Assembly (NCBI GenBank): GCA_936450465.1
Contig: OW388298.1
Coordinates: forward strand, 5,998,035-6,062,034
DNA length: 64,000 nucleotides
Source of the DNA: Gibbula magus
Lineage: Eukaryota; Mollusca; Gastropoda; Trochida; Trochidae
Direction: 5' to 3'
Below are positions 11,370 to 23,740 of the stretch, in pieces. Every line of letters begins with the position of its first letter. Within the stretch, counting starts at the first letter, position 1. Both the position numbers and the translations under genes were made by a program. The notes beneath the pieces are model-generated. The model was not told the DNA's origin. It saw only the letters and a list, made by a program, of their open reading frames with translations, and searched no databases.

Positions 11370-14300
11370 ATGGCGGCCCCCATGGAACACATGAAAACAT
11401 TGGTAAAGAAAAGAGAAAATCTAGAATCTGAGATCAAAGCGCTCAATGATGTCCTGGAATCGGTAAGCTGAGGTCATATTTTAAAAGGTTGGTTAACTGC
11501 CACGAACACAAATGTTTGTTTAAAGTTGTGGCTGTCTTTTTGTCGATGTGAGTCAGAGTGGGACTGTGAAATGACTTGGCAGTTTTCAATAGTAAATAAG
11601 ATGGTATTGTGTGTTTACAAGTGAAAATCTTGGAGACTTTGCTTCCAATCATACTTGAGAGATATCTGACATTTCTCATTACTCATCATGAAGGCCTAAG
11701 AGTAATTGAAGGCTTCAATGCAGAGGTATTAAAAACATTAAAGCAAAAACAAAGTAAAATCAATATGTTTATTGCTTGGCACAGTAGTGAGCATCCTCGA
11801 TAATCCAGCGCTATTGTTCCGATAAATCTACACACAAGTGCTGGAAAACAGTAAGGGTATTTATCCCTAACCTAGTTACCTCCTCTTGGGTCCATGTTAT
11901 CCAATCAGACACTAAACGCAGACACTATCTGCGTAAACAACTCGACCAATCAAAACGCATCACTACCGTTGTTTATAGAAACAAAATTAGACGCGGCCGA
12001 CTCACTCGATTAGGATAAAGTTTGTAACAAATTCAGCGTAGAAAACCTGACAGAAACTCAAAAGAAAGTTTTAAGAAGTCTGTACGAGAAGAAGGGTGTA
12101 TTCATGTCCATCACAACGGGTGGAGGTAAATGATTAAAATCCCTGTGCTAACGGGCGTTCCCAATCATCTGCGAAAACCAAGATCCTGACACGAGAGTGC
12201 TTGTTATTTCACCCTTGATTTCAAGTGATCTCATTGGTTGTAAGAAAGCAAGCGTTTCGCTGAGTCATTGCGAAGGGAGGTAACTAGGTTAAGGATAAAT
12301 ACCCTTACTGTTTTCCAGCGCTTGTGTGTAGATTTATCGGAACAATAGCGCTGGATTATCGAGGATGAGTAGTGAGACGAAGTGTTGACTGGCCGAGAGC
12401 GACTGGAACAATGAGCGTGTTAATTACCGGAGTTAGTCTATTTCTGTTTACAACGTGGCCACAAGATGAATTTGAATTCTCCAACAAGTGCCCAACAGGC
12501 TGTGACAGTAACTCATTGGTCAAATTTAACACATGGGACCAATCAGAGAAAAGATGGCAAAAAGTGCCTTTTGAAAACGTGTGGCTGATCAATGGGTGAT
12601 CCTGTCACATGCTGTTTGAAATTTGTGTCTTACAGAAACAACCAAAATAATGAAAGTGACATTAGGGTAAGACCAGTTTGGAATGATAAAAACAAACATG
12701 TTAAAAGTAATGCTTACTGGTAGTGATATCATCATTATGTCAAGCAATAATTAGGGTGAAACATGACATATACCGGTGACCTCAATTCCGGCTGAGTTAC
12801 CTTGTTATATTATATTACATATGATACATGCTTTATTTCCCAAACATGAGAGTAGGGCTGAAGAAATTATCAACTGTTCCTGACAGAAACATTTTATTCT
12901 GTTTCAGCAAAAAGGTGTTGGTGTAGACGGTCCGCTTATAGACGGCGATGGCTTCCCTCGGTCTGACATCGATGTGTACTCCGTGAGGCATGCCAGGCAT
13001 CAGCTTGCTTGTAGGTTATCAGGTTATAATTGATGTACAAATAATTTTTAGTCGACAGCTGCCCAGCATGAATAATATCTGGTACCCTTTTCTGTAATCT
13101 TCACGTTCCAAAACTTCCAAATGTTGCTGTTGTGGCTGAGATACTTGCTCCATTAAACAATAACTCACTCACTCGTACCAAAATCAAACGACTATATCCA
13201 GCTTCATTGCTGATTTTCAAGTCTTAATCAAATTGTCAAAAAAAAACTTTAAAAAAATGTTTTCACTGGATTGTGATATAATAATGTATCATTAACAAAT
13301 GTGTGTAAACAGGAATGTCCCCTCGAATTTCATTTCCCCCCAAAATACCCCCTATTCCACAGAGTTTACTTCCTTCAGTTTTCTGATCCTAACCTCTGTT
13401 CCTGAATAGGCCGGCAACAATGGAGGCTGGCAACAATGGAGTGTATCCAAAAAATGACCCCCTCTTTAACCCTTAGAATTATAAGAATATAAGTACGGTA
13501 ATCTAAAACCCTAATACCCCTATAGAACCCTGTCTTCAACCCCTAGAATATAAGTACATAAGTAATTTAAAACTAAGGAAGAAGCACGTCCTGTTGCGCA
13601 GGTCTCCAGACCGACTACTCCTCACTGATGACTGAAATAGAGGAGGAGCTGTATCGGATCCACGCTGAAGCGAAGCTGAATCAACCGCCAGGCAGGGAGG
13701 GGATGGATGTTGACCCGCAGCGCACTCGAGAGGAGCAGCGTACTCCGTTTGCTATTATAGACCGGGTTGACGACAACTCTCCCGCTTCGCTTGGGGTAAG
13801 AGGAGTTATGATAATGTAACAGTATTGATTCAGATCTGCAATAAACTAGATAGATTTATATAGTATAATGTTGAACAGTTTATTCAACCGTGACGCAAGT
13901 GTTCAAGATGTGACTTTGCCGTTAATGGCTGCAATCCTGCTGAGACTGATACTGCAGCGTTAAACAATAATTCAATCACTCAAGATTGACAAAATTTTGG
14001 TAGGTTATTCTCATCTGAAGTCAAACAAGTCATACAGATAAGATCTGATGTGTTGATATTAATTCATTTTCTGTTTGAGAGAATTCAGATCTGAATCAAG
14101 TTTTAATCTTTGTCATTTGTGCATTTCATGGATGTGAATATTTTTCTTCTTGTCTCCAGGGCTTTGAAGTATATGACGAAGTTTTAGTGTTTGGGTCCGT
14201 CACGGCTGACAACTTTACAGGACTGGCTGGGATAGGGACTCTTGTACTGCACAGTAAGGATGTAAGTACACGGAGTCAGCTGTCTGTAGGGACAGATCTC

Positions 14301-16380
14301 CCGAACTCTCTAAACTTTTATACACCTGCTATGAAGGTCAGGATTCTATCCGCGTCATACCAAAAGACATTAAATATGGGTGTTATTGCTTCCTTGCTTG
14401 GCATTCAGTAGGATAGTACAACACTTGACAGTGGCAACCTGGTGCAAAGGGCACACAAATAATTTCTTGATTCCATGAGGATAATAAAGTGTTATTATTA
14501 CCAAAGAAAGAAAGGTCTAAAAGTAGCCTGGCCAATAGCAAAACGTAATGAGAAAATTCAACAAGAAGAAATATTTTCTTCAAGGAAAGATTATTCCCTG
14601 TGTCTATTCAGTAGCTGATCCAGAAGTTATTAGATTCTCAATGAGTGTAAGTATTTGTATTACCCAAGGGAGATAAATTATTACAGTCAGACCCTGTTTA
14701 TCCGCACAATTTGGTTACAGTTGAAAATCGTTCAGATAGCAAGTCGTGCGATTAAGCAAATCATCATTTGCATAGAAATGCATAGAGAAGATTACTGCCT
14801 TACAGATGGCCGGGTTTCTGGATGTACGGGGTCCGGTTAAACGAGCTCTCATTGTATATGTAAATCAGCATTAGTTTAATCAAGGTTGAATGACATGTGT
14901 CTGCGATGTTTCAGAAAGCGATCAGTGTGTTGGTGCACCGCGGAGGGAAGGACGTGAGACTTAGCCTGACACCTAAAGTGTGGAGCGGGAGGGGGCTACT
15001 TGGGTAGGTAAAGCTTATGTAGTTTGTCAGCTGCTTGAGTAGGTGCATCCTTGGTTACCCATGGGCGGGTAATTTGAGTACAGATTCCCCAGACAAGGGT
15101 TCCCATGGGTGATATAGTGGAGAGTAACGGAGCATATGTAAAACCATGGGTAACCGAGGATGGGGTAGGTGGAGCCCATGTAGTTTGTCAGCTACTTCAT
15201 TTACAAATCCAACTGACACCTAATGTGTAGAGAAGGCAGGGTACATGTTTAAGATTGTGTACATCTTGATCAATATCTTCAAAGCTTACCTTATGTTGAC
15301 AAAGACCTACGGCAATGGTATTGACTATAAAATTTCTTTAGGTCAATGTGAAGTTTGAAACGTGTAGCTCAAGAGACGAACGATAGAATGTTTACTTTTA
15401 CAAGAAATTCAGTTCGACATATTTTTCAGTGAGTTGAAAATAAAACTTCCTTCTGATGCACCTACAAAATGGTTTTTGGATCATCAACCAATATATGAAA
15501 TAAGCCTGAACCATTTGCAGTCTTAAGCTATTATTTTGTCAATTTTCAAGGTTTAATTAAGCAAAATCCTCAAAAACTTACAAGCCAAGGTTACAGGCTT
15601 TTGGACAGACCTCTCTTCATTAACTGCCATCAACATGTCTTCATTATTACATATATATTTTATTTTACTTATATACAGTAGAACACGGTTATAGCGAAGA
15701 AATTTCCCATCAAAAGCCCTATCTAGATATATAATATTCCAAACGCAAATAGCGGATAAAGTGAACTGAATTCTTTGGTCCCTTTGGAGTTTGTTGTATC
15801 CATGTTCTACTGTTCTTTGAAGAAAATATATATATTTTTCTTGTCACCAAGCAAACCCCCATTCTTCAACATTTCACTAAGGTCATATTATTTACTTCCT
15901 ATCACCTGGGTGCTTATCTTTTAGTACTAAGTTGAATGGGAAATTGATCATCAACATGTCTTTAATTACCAATATACTTCAGAGACCAGTGCCCAGATTG
16001 TCAGTGATCTCCTAGCACTAAGATAGGTGTACGCCACTGCTAATGTTATGTCATTATGCATTCACAGATCAAAGTTGTTTCGAAACCAAGTGACACACCC
16101 TTCCTCCTATGTTATCACTAAGAGAAATCTAAGTCGATATGTGTATGACAATATAATATTACTTATTTCTCGCCCGTGTAATATTTATACGGCAATATTA
16201 AAATAGTGTAATACCACCGTGTGTATGACATCACAATAGCATCGGACTTAACAGAATACAAAACTTCCTTTTATTTAATACCATTTTTATTAAACTCGTT
16301 TTATAAAAATGGTATTAAATAGAAGGTCTAAATATTCCCCATCTGGTTGCAGGTGTAACATTGTTCCCATCAAGAGGTAG
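11370..16380 (+). CDS. PSMD9: 26S proteasome non-ATPase regulatory subunit 9 (PDZ assembly chaperone), 6 exons
   Basis: Exons: 11370-11462, 12908-13010, 13602-13795, 14160-14261, 14915-15003, 16353-16380 (TAG). All have GT/AG borders and compatible phases; the protein is 202 residues against about 220 in vertebrates. Residues 1-95 form the N-terminal coiled-coil region (KTLVKKRENLESEIKALNDV, GVGVDGPLIDGDGFPRSDID, YSVRHARHQLACLQTDYSSL). A PDZ domain follows (FAIIDRVDDNSPASLGGFEV, YDEVLVFGSV, ISVLVHRGGKDVRLSLTPK). The conserved tail is WSGRGLLGCNIVPIKR. PSMD9/Rpn4-p27 binds Rpt ATPases as a base-assembly chaperone in cytosol and nucleus (family knowledge). The start is placed at MAAPMEHMK; an in-frame ATG at 11244 would add 42 residues unlike the family. 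Intron 1 holds a MULE-like element and intron 5 several MITEs. Confidence 0.95.
11792..12367. mobile_element. MULE-like element carrying a RecQ-type helicase fragment
   Basis: A 576-bp element in PSMD9 intron 1. Terminal inverted repeats of about 85 bp begin CATCCTCGATAATCCAGCGC. It is flanked by a perfect 9-bp target duplication AGTAGTGAG (11783-11791 and 12368-12376), typical of the Mutator superfamily. Inside, on the plus strand, 12030-12130 reads SVENLTETQKKVLRSLYEKK then GVFMSITTGGGK, a Walker A context like RecQ helicases. After a frame disruption, 12171-12239 reads CENQDPDTRVLVISPLISSD, like RecQ motif Ia. No transposase. A 79-bp relative is at 49,732. Confidence 0.85.
13895..13985 (-). 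repeat. SINE/MITE fragment (TTGTTTAACGC family)
   Basis: Contains CGTTAATGGCTGCAATCCTG and, at the right end, CGTTAAACAATAATTC. On the minus strand this resembles 27,748-27,815 (GAGTTATTGTTTAACGCCGC ... GCAGCCATTAGCGG). Weaker relatives occur at 9785-9830 and 13,120-13,185. Confidence 0.55.
14685..14845. mobile_element. Possible mariner-type MITE
   Basis: Starts CAGTCAGACCCTGTTTATCC and ends GGTCCGGTTAAACGAGC. The ends resemble the pogo/Tigger-like CAGT-RRACC...TATCCG style but pair poorly; no clean target duplication was found. Confidence 0.3.
15002..15205 (+). repeat. Duplicated PSMD9 exon 5 splice donor, split by a MITE
   Basis: The junction GGGTAGGTAAAGC...ATGTAGTTTGTCAGCTGCTT at 15,002 is followed by a second copy GGTAGGTGGAGCCC...ATGTAGTTTGTCAGCTACTT at 15,163. 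A 117-bp MITE sits between the two. Further on, about 15,213-15,242 resembles the exon 5 sequence itself (CTGACACCTAATGTGTAGAG versus CTGACACCTAAAGTGTGGAG). Confidence 0.75.
15046..15162. mobile_element. 117-bp MITE with CATCCT ends
   Basis: Inverted ends CATCCTTGGTTACCCATGG and CCATGGGTAACCGAGGATG. Flanks GAGTAGGTG (15,037-15,045) and GGGTAGGTG (15,163-15,171) form a 9-bp target duplication with one mismatch. Terminal bases and duplication length match the MULE-like family at 11.8 and 49.7 kb. Intron 5 of PSMD9. Confidence 0.7.
15676..15812. mobile_element. mariner-type MITE (CAGTAGAACACGG ends), copy 1
   Basis: Ends CAGTAGAACACGGTTATAGC and ATCCATGTTCTACTG, with TA on the left flank and a mutated TT on the right. 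Interior motifs (AAAAGCCCTAT, ATTCTTTGGTCCC) match a second copy at 35,828-35,975. Confidence 0.75.
16165..16330. repeat. Palindromic element, short copy
   Basis: Starts TCGCCCGTGTAATATTTATA, contains a TGACATCA motif, and ends in a compact inverted repeat (TTTAATACCATTTTTATTAA, then its complement) at 16,270-16,325. Clearly a shorter version of 35,165-35,520. It sits directly before the last PSMD9 exon. Confidence 0.7.
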
Positions 16381-17840
16381 CACCGTGGAAGTCTCCTCTC
16401 CAGACAGACAGAAGCTCTCAAGCTTCAAATGTGGATCAAATAGCTGACACAGGGCAGTTTTGTGGTATTTTTCTCCATGCTTGAATGTGATGAAAATAGC
16501 TGACTGACTTTGAGGTCATGGCATGACTATGGATTTTATCATGTTATAATTAATGGCCAATACAAGTTTTTGTTCCTGTGAAAATTGGAGGACGTTCAAT
16601 CTTGATGTATGTTGTTTGTCATATTCATTGTTATTGAAAATAAAATATCCTTTTGTGAATTTCAACAATAAGCTCTGATCACAACTTTTGTTATTTTGAT
16701 TAGGAGCATAGGCTCTCTGACTCTCAGTGTTTTCCTGTGTAACCTTGGTTACATATTTCTCAGCACAGATTCGTGTTCGGTTGTTTTTTTTCATACTCTT
16801 TTAAATATCCAGGCAAGTTCCTTTTGTGAACTTGGACTCTCTCAGTGATTACCCGAGCGATGTTTCCTGTGTAACCGGTATTACAAATTGGCCATATTTC
16901 TGGGTGGATAATGCTTGAAACACTTGCACTCAATTTATAAATTATCCTTTATTCTCATATATTTGATACTTGGTAATAAGTTACCAACAAAATTTCAGAA
17001 GTTTAATAGTATTAAAGCATATATATATGCTCTAACCAGGCTGTGCAGAAACGAATCATACCTACATTTCTTGTCAAATACAATGTATATCTAATGTCGT
17101 GAAATATAACCTAACCTTCTTATCTGCATCACTTACTCCCTTCAGATTTCCCATCCGGAATTTCTCAGCTCTAGAAATATTTCCTAGCAGGTGAACAATT
17201 CAGGCCTTCTAGAACAGAGGTTAGGATTGGAAATCTGAAGTAACCTCTGTGGGAAGAGAAAATATAAATTTTTACTTCACTCACCGAGAGAGCAACTGAA
17301 TTAGACACAAATGTCAACTACTCTTCATACCAAGCATATACTCGCTATTCATACAAAAGTATCTATAAATGAGGAGTGAACGATGTGGAGAGATCCTTCA
17401 CTCCCAGCTAAACTAGGGTATCACATATACTCACACAACATGTTCAATACCTGTACAATGTGAAGACAAACTGAAAATGGTCAGCAACACTTTGAGAATA
17501 GCTGATTATTGTTACAATTCAGAATTATTATCAACACATTTTGAAAAACCATTTCATACAAATCATAACTTTGACAATTATTAAGAAAGACAATAAAATC
17601 TCACCCTCAACGTTTGTAAGTTTACAACTATTTCATGTATACACACTGATACCTACATATTTGTTTAAAACGACCAGTCGGATTCAAATTCACCCAGTTA
17701 CGAGGAATAAAAGTAGCAAAACATAGCATGTAATGGGATTTGAAGGGTCTCCAGAAGGTCGGCATGGGATAACACTCAGACGTTTATTCTCTCGATGAAG
17801 GTGACGTGATGAGTTCACTGAGTTGGGTATTTCACTTACA
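16381..17840. other. PSMD9 3' region and gene-free sequence
   Basis: The PSMD9 3' UTR probably ends near an AATAAA at about 16,638. The rest is AT-rich with no exon or RNA gene recognised, apart from the single repeat arm near 17,680-17,750. Confidence 0.5.
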
Positions 17841-17844
17841 TGAA

Positions 17845-18057
17845 GACTGCTAGTATTATTGCAGGGAGAAAGACCGCAACATCATATGACTATTATTGTG
17901 GTGAAACCTGCAAACTAGCAAATCATGGGTGGTACTGTTCTGCGTGTAGAATAGGTATCTACTGCAGACAAAGTTGCCATGCCCCTAGCGGAATTCGAAC
18001 CAAGGACCTTTTGATCGGAAGCCGAACGTGCTAATAACTATGTTATCCCGCTCCCGT
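17845..18057 (-). repeat. tRNA-derived SINE
   Basis: On the minus strand, a box A-like stretch is followed by GGTCCTTGGTTCGAATTCC (box B), then the body TAGGGGCATGGCAACTTTG and TCTGCAGTAGATACC. The body matches a second, interrupted copy at 24,724-25,140 (GACAGAGTTGCCTTGCCCCT on the plus strand). Confidence 0.75.
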
Positions 18058-18604
18058 GAAGGAAGCGACCTCGCATATCCCCTCTCTAGTACTTCCTTCA
18101 TTTTCCTGAAGTACACACCTGTTAGGGATAATACACTCACACCAAAATATACAAGTCCATTCAAGTAATCACACATATATAAGTTTTGAGAGGCATAGAC
18201 TCGCAGGTACTCGTCGATGGGTCAGTGACATGACAGTCCGAAATCATCAATGAACAAGTATCAGCCCACTGCTCACTCAAATCATTATTGGTCACTCACA
18301 AGAAACATCGGTCTAATAAACAACACAACAAGCAGAGATCAAATGTCAAATATTCAACACAAAACATGGTCCTAAATGTTAGAATCATATGGCATAAAAT
18401 GAATGAATTCAAAACGAATTTTTCATTGGAAACTTTGCAAGAACTCCATAACGGAGTAGTAAAGAAAGGATTATATCCGCCATTTTGTCTTTGTGGAATA
18501 CGTGGAACATGAAAAACGCTGTATAATATTTACGAATTTAAATTGTTAAAAATAATTAACCATACCTTCACCATGGATGTAAATAAAGTGTATTGTAACA
18601 GCAG

Positions 18605-18806
18605 CCAAATAATAAACATTTCCTCTGCATCTCCTTCAACAGGTTTCCTGGGTTTTTAGAAAATATTTTTAGAATACTAAAGCATATTCTAACAGTAGCC
18701 AAATAAAAATAAAAATTTCCTCTGCATCTCTTTCCCCCCTCCCCCTCCCCCCCCTCAAAAGGTTGCCTGTTTCGTTTAGGAAATATTTTTAGAATACTAA
18801 AGCACT
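18605..18806. repeat. Two-copy tandem duplication of about 120 bp
   Basis: The block from AATAAACATTTCCTCTGCAT to AATATTTTTAGAATACTAAA is repeated immediately. The second copy contains a C-rich tract (about 18,730-18,755). Confidence 0.8.
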
Positions 18807-19093
18807 GTAACCCTACAACAGAAATAGCACCATCAATTGTAGTGCATCATGGAGACTGTCTTGTGTACTAACAATTACACATATTAAAGATCGGTGGACA
18901 ATCAGATTGGACTGCTCTGTATATAAACACTAGGACCCTCGGTAGTTACTGATACCTAATTATGTGACAGATACATATAAGCAAAATACAAAAACCAATG
19001 TCGTCTCTAGAATGCCTTTCAAACAGTTGGTCAAGTGTAGTTGGCCTTATTACAAGTTGCTAGAGTGCCAGACATTTATCTTCCTACACTGTA

Positions 19094-19308
19094 CTGGCTG
19101 GCGACCAATTATCGCCGCATACCAATTATCGCCAACACATTGCTACAGCGCTTGCGCAGACAACTTTATCCTATGGTTCCCTATTATTTCACACATTAAG
19201 ATATCACCAAACTGATGACCAACAAAAGTTCAATTCAACTTAAGTATTTAGCGCTGCAGCTATGTGTTGGCAATAATTGGTATGCGGCGATAATTGGTCG
19301 CCAGCCAG
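19094..19308. mobile_element. 215-bp TA-flanked MITE
   Basis: Inverted ends CTGGCTGGCGACCAATTATC are flanked by TA on both sides (19,092-93 and 19,309-10), as in Tc1/mariner-type elements. Arms are about 60 bp and near identical (ATTATCGCCGCATACCAATT). Non-coding. Confidence 0.85.
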
Positions 19309-19587
19309 TATATATATTATGGATATGTTGCATCTATAGTTCTCTATATCACTCTAATGTAACACATCATACTATGGTAAATCTCTTTAACAACACACAA
19401 AACAATCACTTAACATACTTTAAAAAAACATAATTGTGATATCAAAGACACATCAGTTACCTTGGAGACTTGAATAATGAAATATCTACATCGATTTGTA
19501 CACACACACACACGTACACCAGTGAAGTGATTATGTCGGTGTAAACAGTCCACATGTAACAGCTGATACACATCAGCTTCTATATGT

Positions 19588-19950
19588 AAAAGGGGCAGTA
19601 GCACATTTTTTCGCTGAAATAAGTCAATGAAATGTATTTGAAAAATAATGTCACCAATAGTAAAACACCAATCTCTCTTCGGAAAATCTAGTTAAAAAGT
19701 TAGTGTACATGGTTCCATAAAGCCATGGGAATCGTTTTTTGTCATTTGAAATAATAAATTGTGTTCACAATAAAATTGCCGCCATGCATTTTTGCTTTAT
19801 ACGCTACACTGTTTTTACCACTTCGGGAAATTGGTTTGTGTAATAAGATAGTTTACCCTCTAAAGTAAATATGAATGACACAAACTATCATTTAAATGGG
19901 AAATTTGAAAAAATTTAATTTTCATAAAACGTGCTACTGCCCCTTTAAAA
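19588..19950 (+). mobile_element. AAAGGGGCAG MITE, copy B
   Basis: Ends AAAAGGGGCAGTAGCAC and GTGCTACTGCCCCTTT. Interior shares TAAGTCAATGAAATGTATTT and ATTGGTTTGTGTAATAAGAT with copy A at 10.9 kb. Confidence 0.85.
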
Positions 19951-21734
19951 ACACATAACAGCAGCACTGGAATATAACCATGGAACCTGTTGCCACTCAG
20001 TTGTGAACTGTAACAATGGGCCAGGTTACCACTCAATATATAACATCTCAATCTCATTAAAATCAGATGGAAGGCAACACTCCCACTTAACTGTGCGCTC
20101 CGTAGGGATCATATTTCATGACTCTTCACTCCAGCCAACCAGCGCCGAGGCGTGGAAACCATCGGTAAGATACCACATGAATGCAGGTCTTTGATTGGTT
20201 GAATATATGGAAGGTGAGAGGGCACAGAAAAGGTCACAAGATATGATCCTTTCCATCTGATTCATATGAGACAGATATGATCTATGTACATGACATGAAA
20301 CTTCATCCTTTCATTACTACTAAATTACTGCATAAAAGTTACTATTACAAACATTTATTAATAACTTGAACTTGGTTCTAAAAATTGTGAATTGAATGAC
20401 AAGTATGCGAAATTCAGCAAATGTAACATAGGTTAATATCTCGTCTCTCATTCTGCATATCTATTTATGAGTGGATGAGTTGAAACCATTTCATGTCCAC
20501 TACTACTAACGACAGATGACACCAAACAAAAAAGGAACATAGCTCATGTTATACAATAGGTGGTTTAAAGCTTGGTATTTAAACCCTGAAACTCTTAAAT
20601 CCATGTACAAATTTACATGCAACAATTGTGATATCAATGTTTACATCACGTTGGAATGGTTCTCATCACATGGCCGACACGACGGAAACTATCAAGAGTT
20701 TGATGTTCTTTTTGTTACCAAAGTCATGAAATGTAGTAGAGATGTTAAAATTTAATTCAAACATTAACTTCCACCGCCACATTTAAAACGCAAAGTCAGA
20801 CAAAAAGTGTAAACATTGTATATGACATCACATCATCATGACAAAATGATATCTTGACCAAAAGCATCCTATGACAACAAGGCTAAAGAAAGCGAAGCTC
20901 ACAGACCCTCATCTGTAGTTTGACCGCCTTCATACAGCATTAATAAATTTGAAAACATAATCTAGTCAATCATGTCAATGAATAAAAAAAAATTGTTTAT
21001 AATGAAGATATTTCAAAAATTATTTGGACCTTTATTAAATACTTCCATGCAACATTTGAAGTTTCCAACATGGCAAGTCATATGTTTCTCAAGTTATGCT
21101 CAGGAATCAACACAAAGTCCGAAAAACGGACCGATTTTGGTCAAAATTTAAAAACATTATTTGGAGTTGAAGCCCCAGAACAACACCATAAAGGTTACTT
21201 CGATACCAAATTTTGAAGTTTTTAAGTCCTATAGTTTTTGAGATATGCTCCAGAAATTATTTACGTCATACGTCATACGTCATACCGGGGGTATAAATAT
21301 GAAGCCCACATAATTGCCCTTGTAGCTAATAATAGTAAATACTCTACATAACTTGATGATAAATATATTGATGTTTTCTCGGATCATGATACATAAAGTT
21401 GAATTTTGTTCACGTATTGGATTTAGGGTCATGTCAAATTTATACTGATAAAATATTTTGAAATATACCGTTTCTAGAAAATAATTATAAAGACCATAAT
21501 GTGTTATTTAAATTATTTAAATGATAGCTTATCATTTTGAGATATAGTGATGCAAATGATGTATGAAACTTGTGTATTGTCACCCAGCGCTATTTGTTAC
21601 ATGAGCCAAGTTCTCATGAAAGATTTATATATGTATGCATCAACAACAACATATACATTCCTGCACTCCACACTATCTCATAATCCCACACACGACGTGA
21701 CACGAGAATCATGCGTCCACTAGCAGGTCCCATA
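19951..21734. other. Gene-free intergenic stretch
   Basis: No coding exon recognised on either strand. A direct repeat ACGTCATACGTCATACGTC lies near 21,263. Confidence 0.5.
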
Positions 21735-23515
21735 CAGTGAAAGGTATTGTGAGCTTTCAACCAACCAACGTCCATACAGTGAAAGGTATTGTGAGCTCTC
21801 AACCAACCAACGTCCATACAGTGAAAGGTACTCATTTTGAGCTTTCAACCAACCAATGTCCATACAGTGAAAGGTATTGTGAGCTCTCAACCAACCAAGG
21901 TCCATACAGTGAAAGGTATTGTGAGCTCTCAACCAACCAACGTCCATACAGTGACAGGTACTCATTTTGAGCTTTCAACCAACCAAGGTCCATACAGTGA
22001 AAGGTAATGTGAGCTCTCAACCAACCAACGTCCATACAGTGAAAGGTACTCATTTTGAGCTTTCAACCAACCAACGTCCATACAGTGAAAGGTATTGTGA
22101 GCTCTCAACCAACCAAGGTCCATACAGTGAAAGGTATTGTGAGCTCTCAACCAACCAACGTCCATACAGTGAAAGGTACTCATTTTGAGCTTTCAACCAA
22201 CCAAGGTCCATACAGTGAAAGGTAATGTGAGCTCTCAACCAACCAACGTCCATACAGTGAAAGGTGTTGTGAGCTCTCAACCAACCAACGTCCATACAGT
22301 GAAAGGTACTCATTTTGAGCTTTCAACGAACCAAGGTCCATACAGTGAAAGGTACTCATTTTGAGCTTTCAACGAACCAACGTCCATACAGTGAAAGGTA
22401 CTCATTTTGAGCTTTCAACGAACCAACGTCAATACAGTGAAAGGTACTCATTTTGAGCTCTCAACCAACCAACGTCCATACAGTGAAAGGTAATGTGAGC
22501 TCTCAACCAACCAACGTCCATACAGTGAAAGGTACTCATTTTGAGCTTTCAACGAACCAAGGTCCATACAGTGAAAGGTATTGTGAGCTCTCAACCAACC
22601 AACGTCCATACAGTGAAAGGTATTGTGAGCTCTCAACCAACCAAGGTCCATACAGTGAAAGGTATTGTGAGCTCTCAACCAACCAAGGTCCATACAGTGA
22701 AAGGTATTTTGAGCTTTCAACCAACCAACGTCCATACAGTGAAAGGTATTGTGAGCTCTCAACCAACCAAGGTCCATACAGTGAAAGGTATTGTGAGCTC
22801 TCAACCAACCAACGTCCATACAGTGAAAGGTACTCATTTTGAGCTTTCAACCAACCAAGGTCCATACAGTGAAAGGTAATGTGAGCTCTCAACCAACCAA
22901 CGTCCATACAGTGAAAGGTGTTGTGAGCTCTCAACCAACCAACGTCCATACAGTGAAAGGTACTCATTTTGAGCCTTCAACGAACCAAGGTCCATACAGT
23001 GAAAGGTACTCATTTTGAGCTTTCAACGAACCAACGTCCATACAGTGAAAGGTACTCATTTTGAGCTTTCAACGAACCAACGTCAATACAGTGAAAGGTA
23101 CTCATTTTGAGCTCTCAACCAACCAACGTCCATACAGTGAAAGGTAATGTGAGCTCTCAACCAACCAACGTCCATACAGTGAAAGGTACTCATTTTGAGC
23201 TTTCAACGAACCAAGGTCCATACAGTGAAAGGTATTGTGAGCTCTCAACCAACCAACGTCCATACAGTGAAAGGTATTGTGAGCTCTCAACCAACCAAGG
23301 TCCATACAGTGAAAGGTATTGTGAGCTCTCAACCAACCAAGGTCCATACAGTGAAAGGTATTGTGAGCTCTCAACCAACCAACGTCCATACAGTGAAAGG
23401 TATTGTGAGCTCTCAACCAACCAACGTCCATACAGTGAAAGGTATTGTGAGCTCTCAACCAACCAACCTCCATACAGTGAAAGGTACTCATTTTGAGCTT
23501 TCAACCAACCAAGGT
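21735..23515. repeat. 1.8 kb minisatellite with higher-order structure
   Basis: Alternating 42-bp units (GTGAGCTCTCAACCAACCAA ... CCATACAGTGAAAGGTATT) and 46-bp units (CTCATTTTGAGCTTTCAACC ...). Point variants (CGTCC/GGTCC, ACCAACC/ACGAACC, CATACAG/AATACAG) mark a 654-bp higher-order repeat: the pattern from about 22,320-22,840 recurs from about 22,974-23,490. Open frames on both strands are by-products of a 42-bp (14-codon) unit. It starts about 225 bp past the TOMM70 stop codon, so it may lie in its 3' flank. Confidence 0.95.
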
Positions 23516-23740
23516 GCCATCCAATCTTCCAAGTGAACCATTCACACTAACACACTCAACATACACAACTGATGAAGACAGTGTATGAAACCAGCTTGAA
23601 ATGTACCGATTCCGGAAGTGTTATTTTGTCAATTCGAATGGTGTTATTAAATAAAAGCCTCAAAAAGTTCCATGCTCTGGTTCAGGCCTTGTTTCATACA
23701 CTGACAATGGATATGGACCGCTCGGCCTCCTTCCCACACA

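Noticed and set aside
12372..12599. 75-codon frame beside the MULE-like element
   Set aside because: Starts in the target duplication, has no homology and both strands are open; intronic.
17985..18057. tRNA gene
   Set aside because: Box B is good but the cloverleaf does not close and the sequence continues into a repeat body shared with 25.1 kb.
21614..23536. Several repeat-encoded proteins of up to 143 residues on both strands
   Set aside because: By-products of 42/46-bp tandem units; open frames exist in mirror positions on both strands.
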